Source: Tersicoccus solisilvae (GTDB lineage: Bacteria; Actinomycetota; Actinomycetes; Actinomycetales; Micrococcaceae). Taken from it: DNA of 64,000 bases. Numbering within the stretch: position 1 is the stretch's first letter; every line of letters starts with the position of its first letter. The notes beneath the pieces were generated by a model. The model searched no databases. It was given only the letters and a program-made list of their open reading frames with translations, and was not told the DNA's origin. The stretch covers positions 21,363 through 85,362 of the forward strand of contig NZ_BMJI01000013.1 of NCBI RefSeq assembly GCF_014643255.1, read 5' to 3'. Below are positions 57,095-64,000 of this stretch, one piece after another. Made by a program: the position numbers and the translations under genes.

Positions 57095-58471
57095 TCAGCG
57101 GCGGGTGACCCGCACCAGCTTCTTGTTCACGAACTCGTCCATGCCGTACTGCGCCAGCTCCCGGCCGACACCGGAGCGCTTGACGCCGCCGAACGGCAGG
57201 TCCGCCGCGGTGGTGCCGTGCTCGTTGACGAACGCCATGCCGACGTCGAGCCGGTCGGCCACCTCGGCCGCCTTGTCCGCGTCGCCGCTCCACACGGAAC
57301 CGGAGAGCCCGTAGGGCGACGTGTTCGCCAGGTCGACGGCTTCGTCCACGGACGCCACCTTGTAGACGACGGCCGCCGGGCCGAACAGTTCCTCGGTGTA
57401 GGCGCGCATCTGCGGCGTGACGTCGGTCAGCACGGTCGGCTGCACCCAGGCGCCGGCGCCGTCGATCCGCTTGCCGCCGGCCCGGACGGTGGCGCCCTTG
57501 GCGACGGCGTCGTCGATCTGCTCCATCAGCGTGTCCACCGCGGAGACGGAGGACAGGGGCCCGACGAACGTCTTCGGGTTGGTCGGGTCGCCCGGGGTCA
57601 CCGCGCCGAGCGAGGCGGAGAGCTTCTCGACGAAGTCGTCGTAGACGTCCTCCAGGACGATGAACCGCTTGGCCGCGTTGCACGCCTGCCCGCCGTTGAC
57701 CAGCCGGGCGCCCGTGGCCTGCTTGACGGTGGCGTCGAGGTCCGGGGCGTCCAGGACGATGAAGGGGTCGGAGCCGCCGAGCTCGAGGACGACCTTCTTG
57801 AGGTTGCGGCCGGCGACCTCCGCGACCGCCGAACCGGCCCGCTCGGAACCGGTCAGGGAGACGCCCTGAACCCGCGGGTCGGCGATCATGTCGGCGATCT
57901 GGTCGTTGGTGGCGAACACGTTGATGTACGCGTCGGCGGGCAGCCCGGCGTCGCGGAACAGCTGCTCCATGGCCAGGGCGTTCTGCGGGCAGTTCGGCGC
58001 GTGCTTGAGGATGATCGTGTTGCCGAGCATCAGGTTCGGGGCGGCGAAGCGAGCCACCTGGTAGTGGGGGAAGTTCCACGGCATGATGCCGATCAGCGAG
58101 CCGATCGCCTCCTTGCGGACCACGGCACGGCCACCCTGCGCGACGTCGAGCTCCTCGTCCGCCAGGAACGAGGGGCCCTTGTCGGCGTAGTACGCGAAGA
58201 TGTCCTTGCAGATGTCCATCTCGTAGCCGCTCTGGCGCACGGGCTTGCCCATCTCCAGGGTGGTCAGCTCGGCCAGCTCCTGCCGGCGCTCGGCGTAGAG
58301 CTCGGCGACGCGGGCGAGCACGCGGCTGCGCTCCTCGACCGGGGTGTCCCGCCAGGACAGGAAGGCGCGGTGCGAACGGTCCAGCACGTCCGCCACCCCC
58401 TCGGCGGTCAGCTCGTCGAACTCCTTCAGGGTCTCGCCGGTGGCCGGGTTCACGGTGGTGTAGGAAGTCAT
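57095..58471 (-). CDS. Succinate-semialdehyde dehydrogenase-like aldehyde dehydrogenase
   Basis: NAD(P)-dependent oxidation of an aldehyde, most like GabD-type succinate semialdehyde dehydrogenases. It has 458 residues with IMPWNFPHYQVARFAAPNL, the coenzyme segment GNTIILKHAPNCPQNA, SLTGSERAGSAVAEVAG, general base Glu in VVLELGGSDPF (about 235) and nucleophile Cys in NGGQACNAAKRF (about 265). The KHAPNCPQ variant marks the shorter SSADH group seen in actinobacteria. It stands alone between convergent and divergent genes, with no gab transaminase nearby, so the physiological aldehyde is not decided. Confidence 0.9.
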   Translation of the reverse strand: MTSYTTVNPATGETLKEFDELTAEGVADVLDRSHRAFLSWRDTPVEERSRVLARVAELYAERRQELAELTTLEMGKPVRQSGYEMDICKDIFAYYADKGPSFLADEELDVAQGGRAVVRKEAIGSLIGIMPWNFPHYQVARFAAPNLMLGNTIILKHAPNCPQNALAMEQLFRDAGLPADAYINVFATNDQIADMIADPRVQGVSLTGSERAGSAVAEVAGRNLKKVVLELGGSDPFIVLDAPDLDATVKQATGARLVNGGQACNAAKRFIVLEDVYDDFVEKLSASLGAVTPGDPTNPKTFVGPLSSVSAVDTLMEQIDDAVAKGATVRAGGKRIDGAGAWVQPTVLTDVTPQMRAYTEELFGPAAVVYKVASVDEAVDLANTSPYGLSGSVWSGDADKAAEVADRLDVGMAFVNEHGTTAADLPFGGVKRSGVGRELAQYGMDEFVNKKLVRVTRR

Positions 58472-58638
58472 CCCCTCACCCTAGACACCGCGGCCGGCGG
58501 TCCGCATGGTGCAGGTGCACGACGACGCCGGGCCCGCGCCGGCGTCGTGCCCGCGGTCCCACCCCATCCGGCCGGGGGCTCGGCGGCGAACAGTCGGTAG
58601 ACCTCGCTCGTTGCCCGCCCGCCGACAGGAGCCCGACC

Positions 58639-59301
58639 GTGACGCCCCGCCCCCGCTCCGCTCGTCGCCCCGTTCCCCGTCGCCCCGTTCCTCGCCGTAC
58701 CGGGTTGACCGGCGCCGTGCTGATCGGCGCCACCGTGGTCGCGCTCGCGGGGTGCGCGGCGCCCGGCACGGCCGCCGCGCCGGCCGGATCGCCGTCGACC
58801 ACGTCCGCCAACGCGCTCCCGACGGCCGCCCCGTCAACCTCCGCGCCGGGGCCGGGACCCGGCGCGGCCGGGCAGGCGCCGGCGAAGATCAGCATGATCT
58901 GCTCCGACCGGGAAGTCCTGGACCGGATCACCACACTCGCCGGCAGGGACGCCGTCGCCGGCCGCTCCGCCACCTGGGTGGACGGGCTGTACACGTGCCG
59001 CTACCCGGCGGCGGGCGGTGCGCTGGTGATCAGCGTCAAGCAGCCGGCGAAGGGCGCCGAGCGGGCCTGGTTCGATCAGCAGCGCTCGCGGTACCCCGGC
59101 ATCACCACGATCGAGGGGCTGACCAACTTCGGCCTGCCCGGGGCCGGCACCGACGACGGCGTCGTGCTCTTCCTCAACGACGGCATGACGCTGACGGTCG
59201 ACGCCCGTCAGCTCACGGACCGTCCGGCCGGCCGGCGGGCCGAGGACGCCTACGCCCTCGCGAGCGTCGTCATCGCCTGCTGGCGGCACGACTCCTTCTG
59301 A
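58639..59301 (+). CDS. Putative lipoprotein of unknown function (DUF3558-like)
   Basis: 220 residues, GTG start. The N-terminus repeats RRPVPRR, then a hydrophobic stretch and lipobox VVALAGC (Cys at about 39). A Ser/Thr/Pro spacer leads to a 130-residue domain with ICSDREVLDRI, WVDGLYTCRYPAAG, YPGITTIEGLTNFGLPGAG and a final Cys pair, so disulphides are likely. The layout resembles the DUF3558/PknH-sensor-like lipoproteins of actinobacteria, but assignment is weak. Its stop is embedded in a 15-nt tandem repeat. Confidence 0.65.
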   Translation: MTPRPRSARRPVPRRPVPRRTGLTGAVLIGATVVALAGCAAPGTAAAPAGSPSTTSANALPTAAPSTSAPGPGPGAAGQAPAKISMICSDREVLDRITTLAGRDAVAGRSATWVDGLYTCRYPAAGGALVISVKQPAKGAERAWFDQQRSRYPGITTIEGLTNFGLPGAGTDDGVVLFLNDGMTLTVDARQLTDRPAGRRAEDAYALASVVIACWRHDSF

Positions 59302-59327
59302 CGCGTTCGCTCCTGACGCGTTCGCTC
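59298..59327 (+). repeat. 15-nt tandem repeat at the lipoprotein stop codon
   Basis: CTGACGCGTTCGCTC occurs twice in tandem (59298-59312, 59313-59327), with a third, degraded start (CTGAC) at 59328. The first TGA is the lipoprotein stop; each unit repeats a TGA. It looks like slippage duplication. Confidence 0.7.
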
Positions 59328-59551
59328 CTGACACGGTCGGGGCCGACGACGGCTCCGCCGGGGCCGGACGGCACGGTCGACGTCGGCGACCGCCTCGTCG
59401 TCGTGCCCTGATGCGCTACGTCGTCGCAGGTCACGGCCGTATCTCCGGGCATCGGGCCAATCCGACCGGCAGGGCGCTCCGAATACCTCGATGTCAGCTG
59501 GATCACCAGGCGCCGACATGAGCCGACGCCGCCACGCAAGGGAGCACCATC

Positions 59552-60349
59552 ATGAAGCGCACCTCCGCACTCCTCGCGGCTCCGGCACTCGCCCTGGGGG
59601 CCCTGGCCCTGGCGGCAGCCCCGGCGCAGGCGCACGACGCCGACACCACCGTCTACCAGACGCAGCTCAAGGCCCTCAACGGCAGCAGCGCGAGCGGCAG
59701 CGTGTGGGTCTCGGTGCACGGCACCGAAGCGACCGTCACCGAGAACGTGACCGGGCTGCCGGCGTCGTTCAACGGTGCGGCGTACCCGCACGTGCAGCAC
59801 ATCCACATCGGCGCCATGGGCATGTGCCCGGACGCATCGGCGGACACCAACGGCGACGGCGTCGTCAGCGTCACCGAGGGCGCCCCGCACTACGGCAAGA
59901 TCGCCCAGACCCTGACCACCAGTGGGGACACCTCCCCGGCCACGGCCACCGATCTGAAGCTCGCCCCGGGCGGGGCGACGATCGACTACAAGCGGACCTT
60001 CACCCTGAGCGCGGAGACCGTCAGCGCGCTCAAGGCCGGCACCGCCTCGATCGTGGTCCACGGTCTGGACCCGGCGACCCTGTCGCCGGCCGCGAAGGCC
60101 GCCAAGAGCGACATCGTCCCGTCGTTGCCGCTCGCCGCGACCTCGCCCGCGCTGTGCGGTGAGCTGTCCGTCTCGCAGATGGGCGCGATGCCGAACGGTG
60201 CCCCGGAGACCGGTGTGACGCCGGCCGCCCGGACGACCACGACGGACGCCACCCCGGGGATCCTCGCCTCTGCCGGCGGAGTGCTCGTGGCCGGAGCCGC
60301 CGCGGTCGGCCTGAACCGTCGCCGCGCCGCCCGCAAGGCGCAGGACTGA
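59552..60349 (+). CDS. Secreted CHRD-domain protein with C-terminal membrane anchor
   Basis: 265 residues. Signal peptide of about 27 residues (ALALAAAPAQAHD), a CHRD-like domain (VYQTQLKALNG, PHVQHIHIGAMGMC, GAPHYGKIAQTL), then APETG near residue 217, a Thr-rich spacer, one helix (GILASAGGVLVAGAAAVGL) and the basic tail NRRRAARKAQD. This is a surface protein held by its C-terminal helix, possibly sorted through APETG, although that motif is about 20 residues before the helix. A class F-like sortase gene follows 21 nt later. AAGGGAG precedes the ATG. Function of CHRD domains is unknown. Confidence 0.8.
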   Translation: MKRTSALLAAPALALGALALAAAPAQAHDADTTVYQTQLKALNGSSASGSVWVSVHGTEATVTENVTGLPASFNGAAYPHVQHIHIGAMGMCPDASADTNGDGVVSVTEGAPHYGKIAQTLTTSGDTSPATATDLKLAPGGATIDYKRTFTLSAETVSALKAGTASIVVHGLDPATLSPAAKAAKSDIVPSLPLAATSPALCGELSVSQMGAMPNGAPETGVTPAARTTTTDATPGILASAGGVLVAGAAAVGLNRRRAARKAQD

Positions 60350-60370
60350 CGTCGGACGGTCACGACCATC

Positions 60371-61129
60371 ATGAGTGACACACGCAGCCGCCGCGGATCG
60401 GTCGCCCGGTCCGCGGCGGCCGCCGTGCTCACCCTCGGCCTGGCGAGCGGGGTCCTCGCGGGGTGCGGCGCACCGGCCGCCACGGAGCCCGCCGCCGACG
60501 CGGGTGGGAGCACCGCGACCGCCACTACCGGCACCCACGCTCCGGCATCGTCGCCGTCCGCGAAGCCGACGGCGACTGCAACACCCACCTCGAGCGCGAA
60601 GCCGACCACCTCGTCCCCGTCCGTCGCTGCCCAGCGCCGCGCGCTGAAGGCCTCCGGCCCGGTGTTGCCGGCGTCCCGGCCCACCCGCCTGGACATCCCG
60701 GCGATCGGCGTCGCGACCGACCTGATCGATCTGGGCCGGCAGGACGACGGCAGCGCCGCCGTTCCCCCGGGCGAGGCCGGCTCACCCGCCGGCTGGTACC
60801 GGTACTCGCCGACGCCGGGCGCGCAGGGCCCGGCCGTCATCCTCGGGCACGTCAACACGACCACCATCCCGGAGGGCGTGTTCTTCCGTCTGCACGAGAT
60901 GACGCCGGGCCGGCAGTTCACGGTGACACGGGCCGACGGGCGGGTGGCCGTGTTCCAGGTCGACAGGCTGCGGACCGTGCGGAAGGACGAGTTCCCGACC
61001 CTCGAGGTCTACGGGAACACCGCTCGTTCCGAGATCCGGTTGATCACCTGCGGCGACTACGAGGCGTCCAGCGACCGATTCGAGGAGAACACCATCGTCT
61101 ACGCCCACCTGATCGGCAGCCGCCGCTGA
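60371..61129 (+). CDS. Class F-like sortase with lipoprotein signal
   Basis: A membrane-tethered transpeptidase that may attach the preceding CHRD protein to the wall. It has 252 residues: signal and lipobox GVLAGC (Cys at about 32), a Ser/Thr/Pro-rich spacer to about 85, and a sortase domain with RLDIPAIGVATDLIDLG, catalytic His in AVILGHVNTT, catalytic Cys in LITCGDYEAS and Arg in SSDRFEEN. A lipidated sortase is unusual: most have an N-terminal helix. The gene is 21 nt after the CHRD gene, so the pair probably works together. Confidence 0.85.
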   Translation: MSDTRSRRGSVARSAAAAVLTLGLASGVLAGCGAPAATEPAADAGGSTATATTGTHAPASSPSAKPTATATPTSSAKPTTSSPSVAAQRRALKASGPVLPASRPTRLDIPAIGVATDLIDLGRQDDGSAAVPPGEAGSPAGWYRYSPTPGAQGPAVILGHVNTTTIPEGVFFRLHEMTPGRQFTVTRADGRVAVFQVDRLRTVRKDEFPTLEVYGNTARSEIRLITCGDYEASSDRFEENTIVYAHLIGSRR

Positions 61130-61247
61130 CCCGCCGTGGGTTGCCCGGTGCGTGCCGGCCGGTGCACAGTGGTGTCCGCCCGGGGTGCGACGCCGCGGGT
61201 CCCCATCGACGCCGGCTCGCCCCGGCCCGGGCTCGAGGAGCACCGCC

Positions 61248-61838
61248 ATGGCCGCGACCGACGCTCCGCGCCTGCGCTTCGCCGATCAGGCGGCGTGGCG
61301 GGCGTGGTTGACCGAGTACCAGGACGACGACGGCGGCGTCTGGCTGGTGTTCGCCAAGAAGGACACCGTCAAGCGCGACCCCGACGCCCGCACCGTCACC
61401 TACGCCGAGGCCCTGGAGGTGGCGCTGCAGCACGGGTGGATCGACGGTCAGGCCCGGAGCCTGGACGAGGCCTGCTACCTGCAGCGGTTCACCCCGCGGC
61501 GCCCGCGCAGCATGTGGTCGGTCCGCAACCGCACGGCGGTCGAGGCGATGATCGCCGCCGTGACCATGGCGCCGCGCGGTCTGGCCGAGGTGGAGCGGGC
61601 TCGCGCCGACGGGCGCTGGGAGGCCGCCTACGCCGGGCCGAAGGACGCCGCCCCGCACCCGGACTTCGTCGCCGCGCTCGCCGCCAACCCGGAGGCGGCG
61701 GCGTTCTACGCGACCCTGTCGAGTCAGAACCGGTACGCCCTCTACTTCCGCATCCAGAACGTCAAGCGGGCGGAGACGCGGGCGCGCCGGATCGAGGAGT
61801 TCGTGGCCATGCTCGCCCGGGGCGAGACGATCTACTGA
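61248..61838 (+). CDS. YdeI/OmpD-associated family protein
   Basis: 196 residues. RLRFADQAAWRAWLTEYQ at the start, WLVFAKKDTVKRD, VTYAEALEVALQHGWIDGQ, YLQRFTPRRPRSMWSVRN and the C-terminal IQNVKRAETRARRIEEFVAM are the marks of the bacteriocin-protection YdeI family. Biochemical role unknown; it is cytoplasmic. GAGGAG precedes the ATG. Convergent with the spermidine synthase-like gene, 7 nt apart. Confidence 0.88.
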   Translation: MAATDAPRLRFADQAAWRAWLTEYQDDDGGVWLVFAKKDTVKRDPDARTVTYAEALEVALQHGWIDGQARSLDEACYLQRFTPRRPRSMWSVRNRTAVEAMIAAVTMAPRGLAEVERARADGRWEAAYAGPKDAAPHPDFVAALAANPEAAAFYATLSSQNRYALYFRIQNVKRAETRARRIEEFVAMLARGETIY

Positions 61839-61845
61839 CCCGCTC

Positions 61846-62802
61846 TCATCGCGTGCCCGGGACCTCAGGCTCCTCCGGTGGTGGGCCGGGGTCCTCCTCA
61901 TCGAGGTCCGGGGCCGGCAGGTCCGGATCGAGCCCGTGCGTCAGCCGACGGAGGCGACGCCGCCGCTCCGCGTTCGCCTCCAGCCACCGCCGCTCGGGGT
62001 CGTCCTCGGGTGCCGGCACGCCCGCCGCGAACGCGGCGAGCTCGTCCCGGTCCAGGCCTGCCGCCGGATGCGGGCCCTCCGCCACGCGGGCGTCGAGCCA
62101 CTCCCGCGTCAACGGTCGACGCGACGCGACGAGCACGAGGTTGCCCGGGTGCTCCCCGGAGAACAGGGGCGCCTCGGCCAGGGCCACGACGTGGTCGAAC
62201 ACCTCCAGCAGGGCGGAGGCCTGGGATCGGAAGAAGGTCAGCGGCGGGTCGTCGCCCACGTTGACGGCCAGGACGCCGTCGTCGTCGAGCGCGTTCGCGA
62301 CCTCGCGGTAGAAGCCGGTGGTCGTCAGGTGCTCCGGGGCGTCGGCGCCGGCGAAGACGTCGAGGACGACGAGGTCGGCCGCGCCGCCCAGCAGATGTGC
62401 CGCGAACCCGACGCCGACCCTCGCATCGTCCCCGATGCGCTGCAGGTCGGTGCCCTCCGGCAGCGGCAGATGTTCCTCGACGAACGAGAGCAGCCCCCAC
62501 TCGATGTCCACGACGACCTGCGGTGAGCCCGGCCGGGTGACCGCGATGTAGCGGGGGAGGGTCATCGCCCCCGCGCCCAGGTGGATGGCTCGGACGGGGC
62601 CGGTCGGCAACGTGTCGACGACGTTGCTGATCCGGTACAGGTACTCGTAGACGATCCGCGTCTGGTCGGTCAGGTCGACGTGTGACTGCTCTGCGCCGTC
62701 GATGAACAGCACGTGCCCCTCGCCGCCCCAGCCGTCCGGCTCGATGGTCGCCACCGCTCCGGAGAGGGGCAGGCGGATCGACGGGTTGTTCGCGGCGGCC
62801 AT
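61846..62802 (-). CDS. Spermidine synthase-like methyltransferase-fold protein
   Basis: 318 residues. The SAM-type motif is AIHLGAGAMTLPRYIAVTRP (about 90-109) followed by QVVVDIEWGLL, DDARVGVGFAA and the acidic LVVLDVFAGADAP. This is the fused-free spermidine synthase-like group frequent in actinobacteria, which often lacks the residues for polyamine binding, so polyamine synthesis is not assured. The C-terminus is a Glu/Pro-rich tail (DLDEEDPGPPPEEPE). ATG start; the frame is open upstream through the repeat cluster but is not coding there. Confidence 0.8.
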   Translation of the reverse strand: MAAANNPSIRLPLSGAVATIEPDGWGGEGHVLFIDGAEQSHVDLTDQTRIVYEYLYRISNVVDTLPTGPVRAIHLGAGAMTLPRYIAVTRPGSPQVVVDIEWGLLSFVEEHLPLPEGTDLQRIGDDARVGVGFAAHLLGGAADLVVLDVFAGADAPEHLTTTGFYREVANALDDDGVLAVNVGDDPPLTFFRSQASALLEVFDHVVALAEAPLFSGEHPGNLVLVASRRPLTREWLDARVAEGPHPAAGLDRDELAAFAAGVPAPEDDPERRWLEANAERRRRLRRLTHGLDPDLPAPDLDEEDPGPPPEEPEVPGTR

Positions 62803-63122
62803 GGCGCTCAGTGTGGCACGACGGCGGCTCTCCCTCGCCGAGAGTGCGGGTGATGCGCTCATGCGGTGCGGATGGCTGCGTCTTCCGCACACTCGGCGAG
62901 GGAGGGTGCGGCTGGGTTCGCCGAGTGGGCGATTGACGCACTCATCACCTGAATCGGCCGCACGAATAGCTGCCATATCCGTCCACTCGGCGTAGGGCGG
63001 CCACCGAGTGGGCGGACGATGTCGCGGGCGTCGCTGATGGTCGCATCTACCGTCCACTCGGCGTAGGGCGGCCACCGAGTGGGCGGATGATGTCGCGGGC
63101 GTCGGGCCGTTTCAGGTGGTGA
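62803..63122. repeat. 320-nt non-coding stretch with a cluster of palindromic and direct repeats
   Basis: Holds four members of the GAGnGnGCGG family: CGCCGAGAGTGCGGGTGATG (62836-62855, with inverted partner CACACTCGGCGAG at 62888-62900), CGCCGAGTGGGCGATTGACG (62919-62938), and one each inside two 55-nt direct repeats at 62979-63033 and 63050-63104 that differ at one base. Each 55-nt unit also contains the inverted pair CCACTCGG / CCGAGTGG. No convincing gene is present. The IS30-family element starts immediately to the right. Confidence 0.85.
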
Positions 63123-63149
63123 GTGCGACTCCTGAAGAGGGAGTTGCTG

Positions 63150-63908
63150 ATGTTGCCTGCTTCGTTTCGTGCACGGGTTATCAAGGACGTGTTGGCGGGA
63201 ACGTCGACGGAGACGGCGGCGGCGGCCGCGGGGATCAGCCGCACGATCTTGTCGAAGTGGTTGCGGCAGGCTGGCGTCATGCTGCGTAGCGGAAGACCTC
63301 GTGACGACAGGCCGTTCTCGGTGGTGCTGCCGCCGCCGGCGAAGGGTTTGGGCGCTGCCTCGGGCAACGGGAAGCGGCTGCAACCTTCGGATCGGGTTCG
63401 GATCGAGGTGGGCATCGCGCAGGGGGATTCTCCGGATCGGATCGCCGCGGGTCTGGAGGTGCATCGTTCCACCGTCTTCCGCGAGCTCGCCCGCTACAGT
63501 CTGGTCGCCCAGGACGACCGGTGGGGCAACGACGAAACGTATTACAGTGCCGCGTTGGCGCAGTTCTGGGCCGACCAGGCCAAGGCCCGGCCCAAAGCCT
63601 TCAAGCTCGATACGTTGCCGCTGCTGCGGCAACTGGTGATCGACCTGCTCAACGAAAAGATCTCCCCGCAGCAGATCAGCGTGCGACTGCGTCGGCTCTT
63701 CCCCGACGATGAGGGCATGCAGATCAGTCACGAGACCATCTACCAGGCCCTCTACGTCCAAGGTGCCGGGGGCCTGCGGCACGAGCTAAGCGTCGAAGGC
63801 GCGATCCGGTCGGGCCGGACCACCCGCAAACCGGTCTCGAAGCTGCCCGCCCGCTCGAAGCGCACCTGGTTGGCCGGTCACCGGCTGGCGGACCGGGACG
63901 AGGTCTGA
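63150..63908 (+). mobile_element. IS30-family transposase, 3' part lost
   Basis: The open part has 252 residues. N-terminal helix-turn-helix (VIKDVLAGTSTETAAAAAGI), a second one (SPDRIAAGLEVHRSTVFREL, about 100-119), then ISPQQISVRLRRLFPDDEGM and ISHETIYQALYVQGAGGL, all typical of IS30 transposases. The catalytic DDE domain, which should follow for about 150 more residues, is missing. The stop TGA at 63906-63908 is not native: it is the first three bases of TGAACCGCCCCGGG, the end of the IS3-family element. So the gene was interrupted by that insertion. GAAGAGGGAG before the ATG at 63150. Inactive as a transposase. Confidence 0.8.
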
Positions 63909-64000
63909 ACCGCCCCGGGTCTGGTGGAGGGTCTGATTCCCCGAGAGGATGATGATCATGCCGGCACCGAGGAAGTATCCGCAGGAGTTGCGGGAACGGG
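63906..64000 (+). mobile_element. Left end of an IS3-family element (runs out of the window)
   Basis: TGAACCGCCCCGGG at 63906-63919 is the terminal repeat type seen in actinobacterial IS3-family elements. It is followed after about 38 nt by GAGAGG and the start of an orfA-like transposase gene. The right end and target duplication are outside the window. The insertion sits inside the IS30-family gene. Confidence 0.7.
63958..64000 (+). CDS. IS3-family transposase OrfA (N-terminus only)
   Basis: Only 14 codons lie in the window: MPAPRKYPQELRER. This opening (MPAPRKYPxELRERAVRMV) is standard for the helix-turn-helix OrfA of actinobacterial IS3 elements, which is normally joined to OrfB by frameshifting. 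GAGAGG is 9 nt before the ATG at 63958; an in-frame ATG at 63949 is too close to the ribosome site. Confidence 0.7.
   Translation, partial: MPAPRKYPQELRER

Noticed and set aside
62803..63075. Upstream extension of the spermidine synthase-like gene through the repeat cluster
   Set aside because: The frame is open but translates the direct repeats (TRWPPYAEW twice) and lacks any family similarity.

Overview
The window is very GC-rich (about 70%), uses GTG starts often, has Cys-lipobox secreted proteins, many leaderless-looking starts (a TAnnnT box about 6 nt before ATG), a radA-disA pair next to mutY, a tRNA-Lys without encoded CCA, and a sugar ABC importer without its own ATPase. All of this fits a high-GC Actinomycetota chromosome. 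A Nakamurella- or Geodermatophilus-like soil actinobacterium is possible, but the sequence does not settle the family.

Layout. 1-2.2 kb: PTS-dependent dihydroxyacetone kinase dhaK(partial)-dhaL-dhaM. 2.2-6.6 kb: genome maintenance and c-di-AMP (mutY, a membrane-anchored protein, disA, radA). 6.65 kb: first copy of a palindromic intergenic repeat. 6.7-13.9 kb: an FUSC-type membrane protein, then phosphate uptake by two routes, the high-affinity pstSCAB operon behind a PHO-box-like repeat and a convergent low-affinity DUF47-pit pair. 14.1-16.4 kb: two actinobacterial proteins of unknown function. 16.4-20.1 kb: a small regulon built around a GntR regulator with two near-identical operators, serving a C-N hydrolase, an MHS-type transporter and a DUF2848 protein. 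20.2-24.5 kb: a membrane protein, the 5-oxoprolinase genes pxpA and a fused pxpB-pxpC, and two small proteins. 24.56 kb: tRNA-Lys(UUU).

24.6-31.4 kb: a TetR/SnoaL-like/DUF4267 operon with a clear palindromic operator, copper resistance (csoR, copB, CsoR box), a DUF2891 protein, azlCD with a divergent Lrp-type regulator. 31.5-35.8 kb: polyphosphate kinase 2, a RecQ helicase fused to a phosphoribosyltransferase-like end, an alpha/beta hydrolase. 35.8-44.9 kb: an accessory redox island (TetR, MDR oxidoreductase, two aldo/keto reductases, zinc ADH, drug-efflux MFS, XRE/MmyB regulator, NAD-binding protein, cupin) with at least two decayed gene fragments. 44.9-54.0 kb: a sugar regulon in which a ROK regulator lies between a four-gene catabolic operon (two TIM-barrel isomerases, two Gfo/Idh/MocA dehydrogenases) and an ABC importer. 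The two flanking promoters share the same box directly before the -35. 50.5 kb holds the second copy of the palindromic repeat.

54.2-62.8 kb: mixed housekeeping (DJ-1/PfpI protein, RIO-type kinase with a short leader ORF, acylphosphatase, semialdehyde dehydrogenase, lipoprotein, a CHRD-domain secreted protein paired with a class F-like sortase, YdeI-like protein, spermidine synthase-like protein). 62.8-64 kb: a cluster of short palindromic and direct repeats, then an IS30-family transposase cut off by the end of an IS3-family element that runs out of the window.

No CRISPR array, phage, toxin-antitoxin or defence island is visible. The least-described items are the three regulons with paired operators (GntR/DUF2848, ROK sugar, XRE redox) and the two repeat families. 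All functions are assigned by reading motifs; no database search was run.
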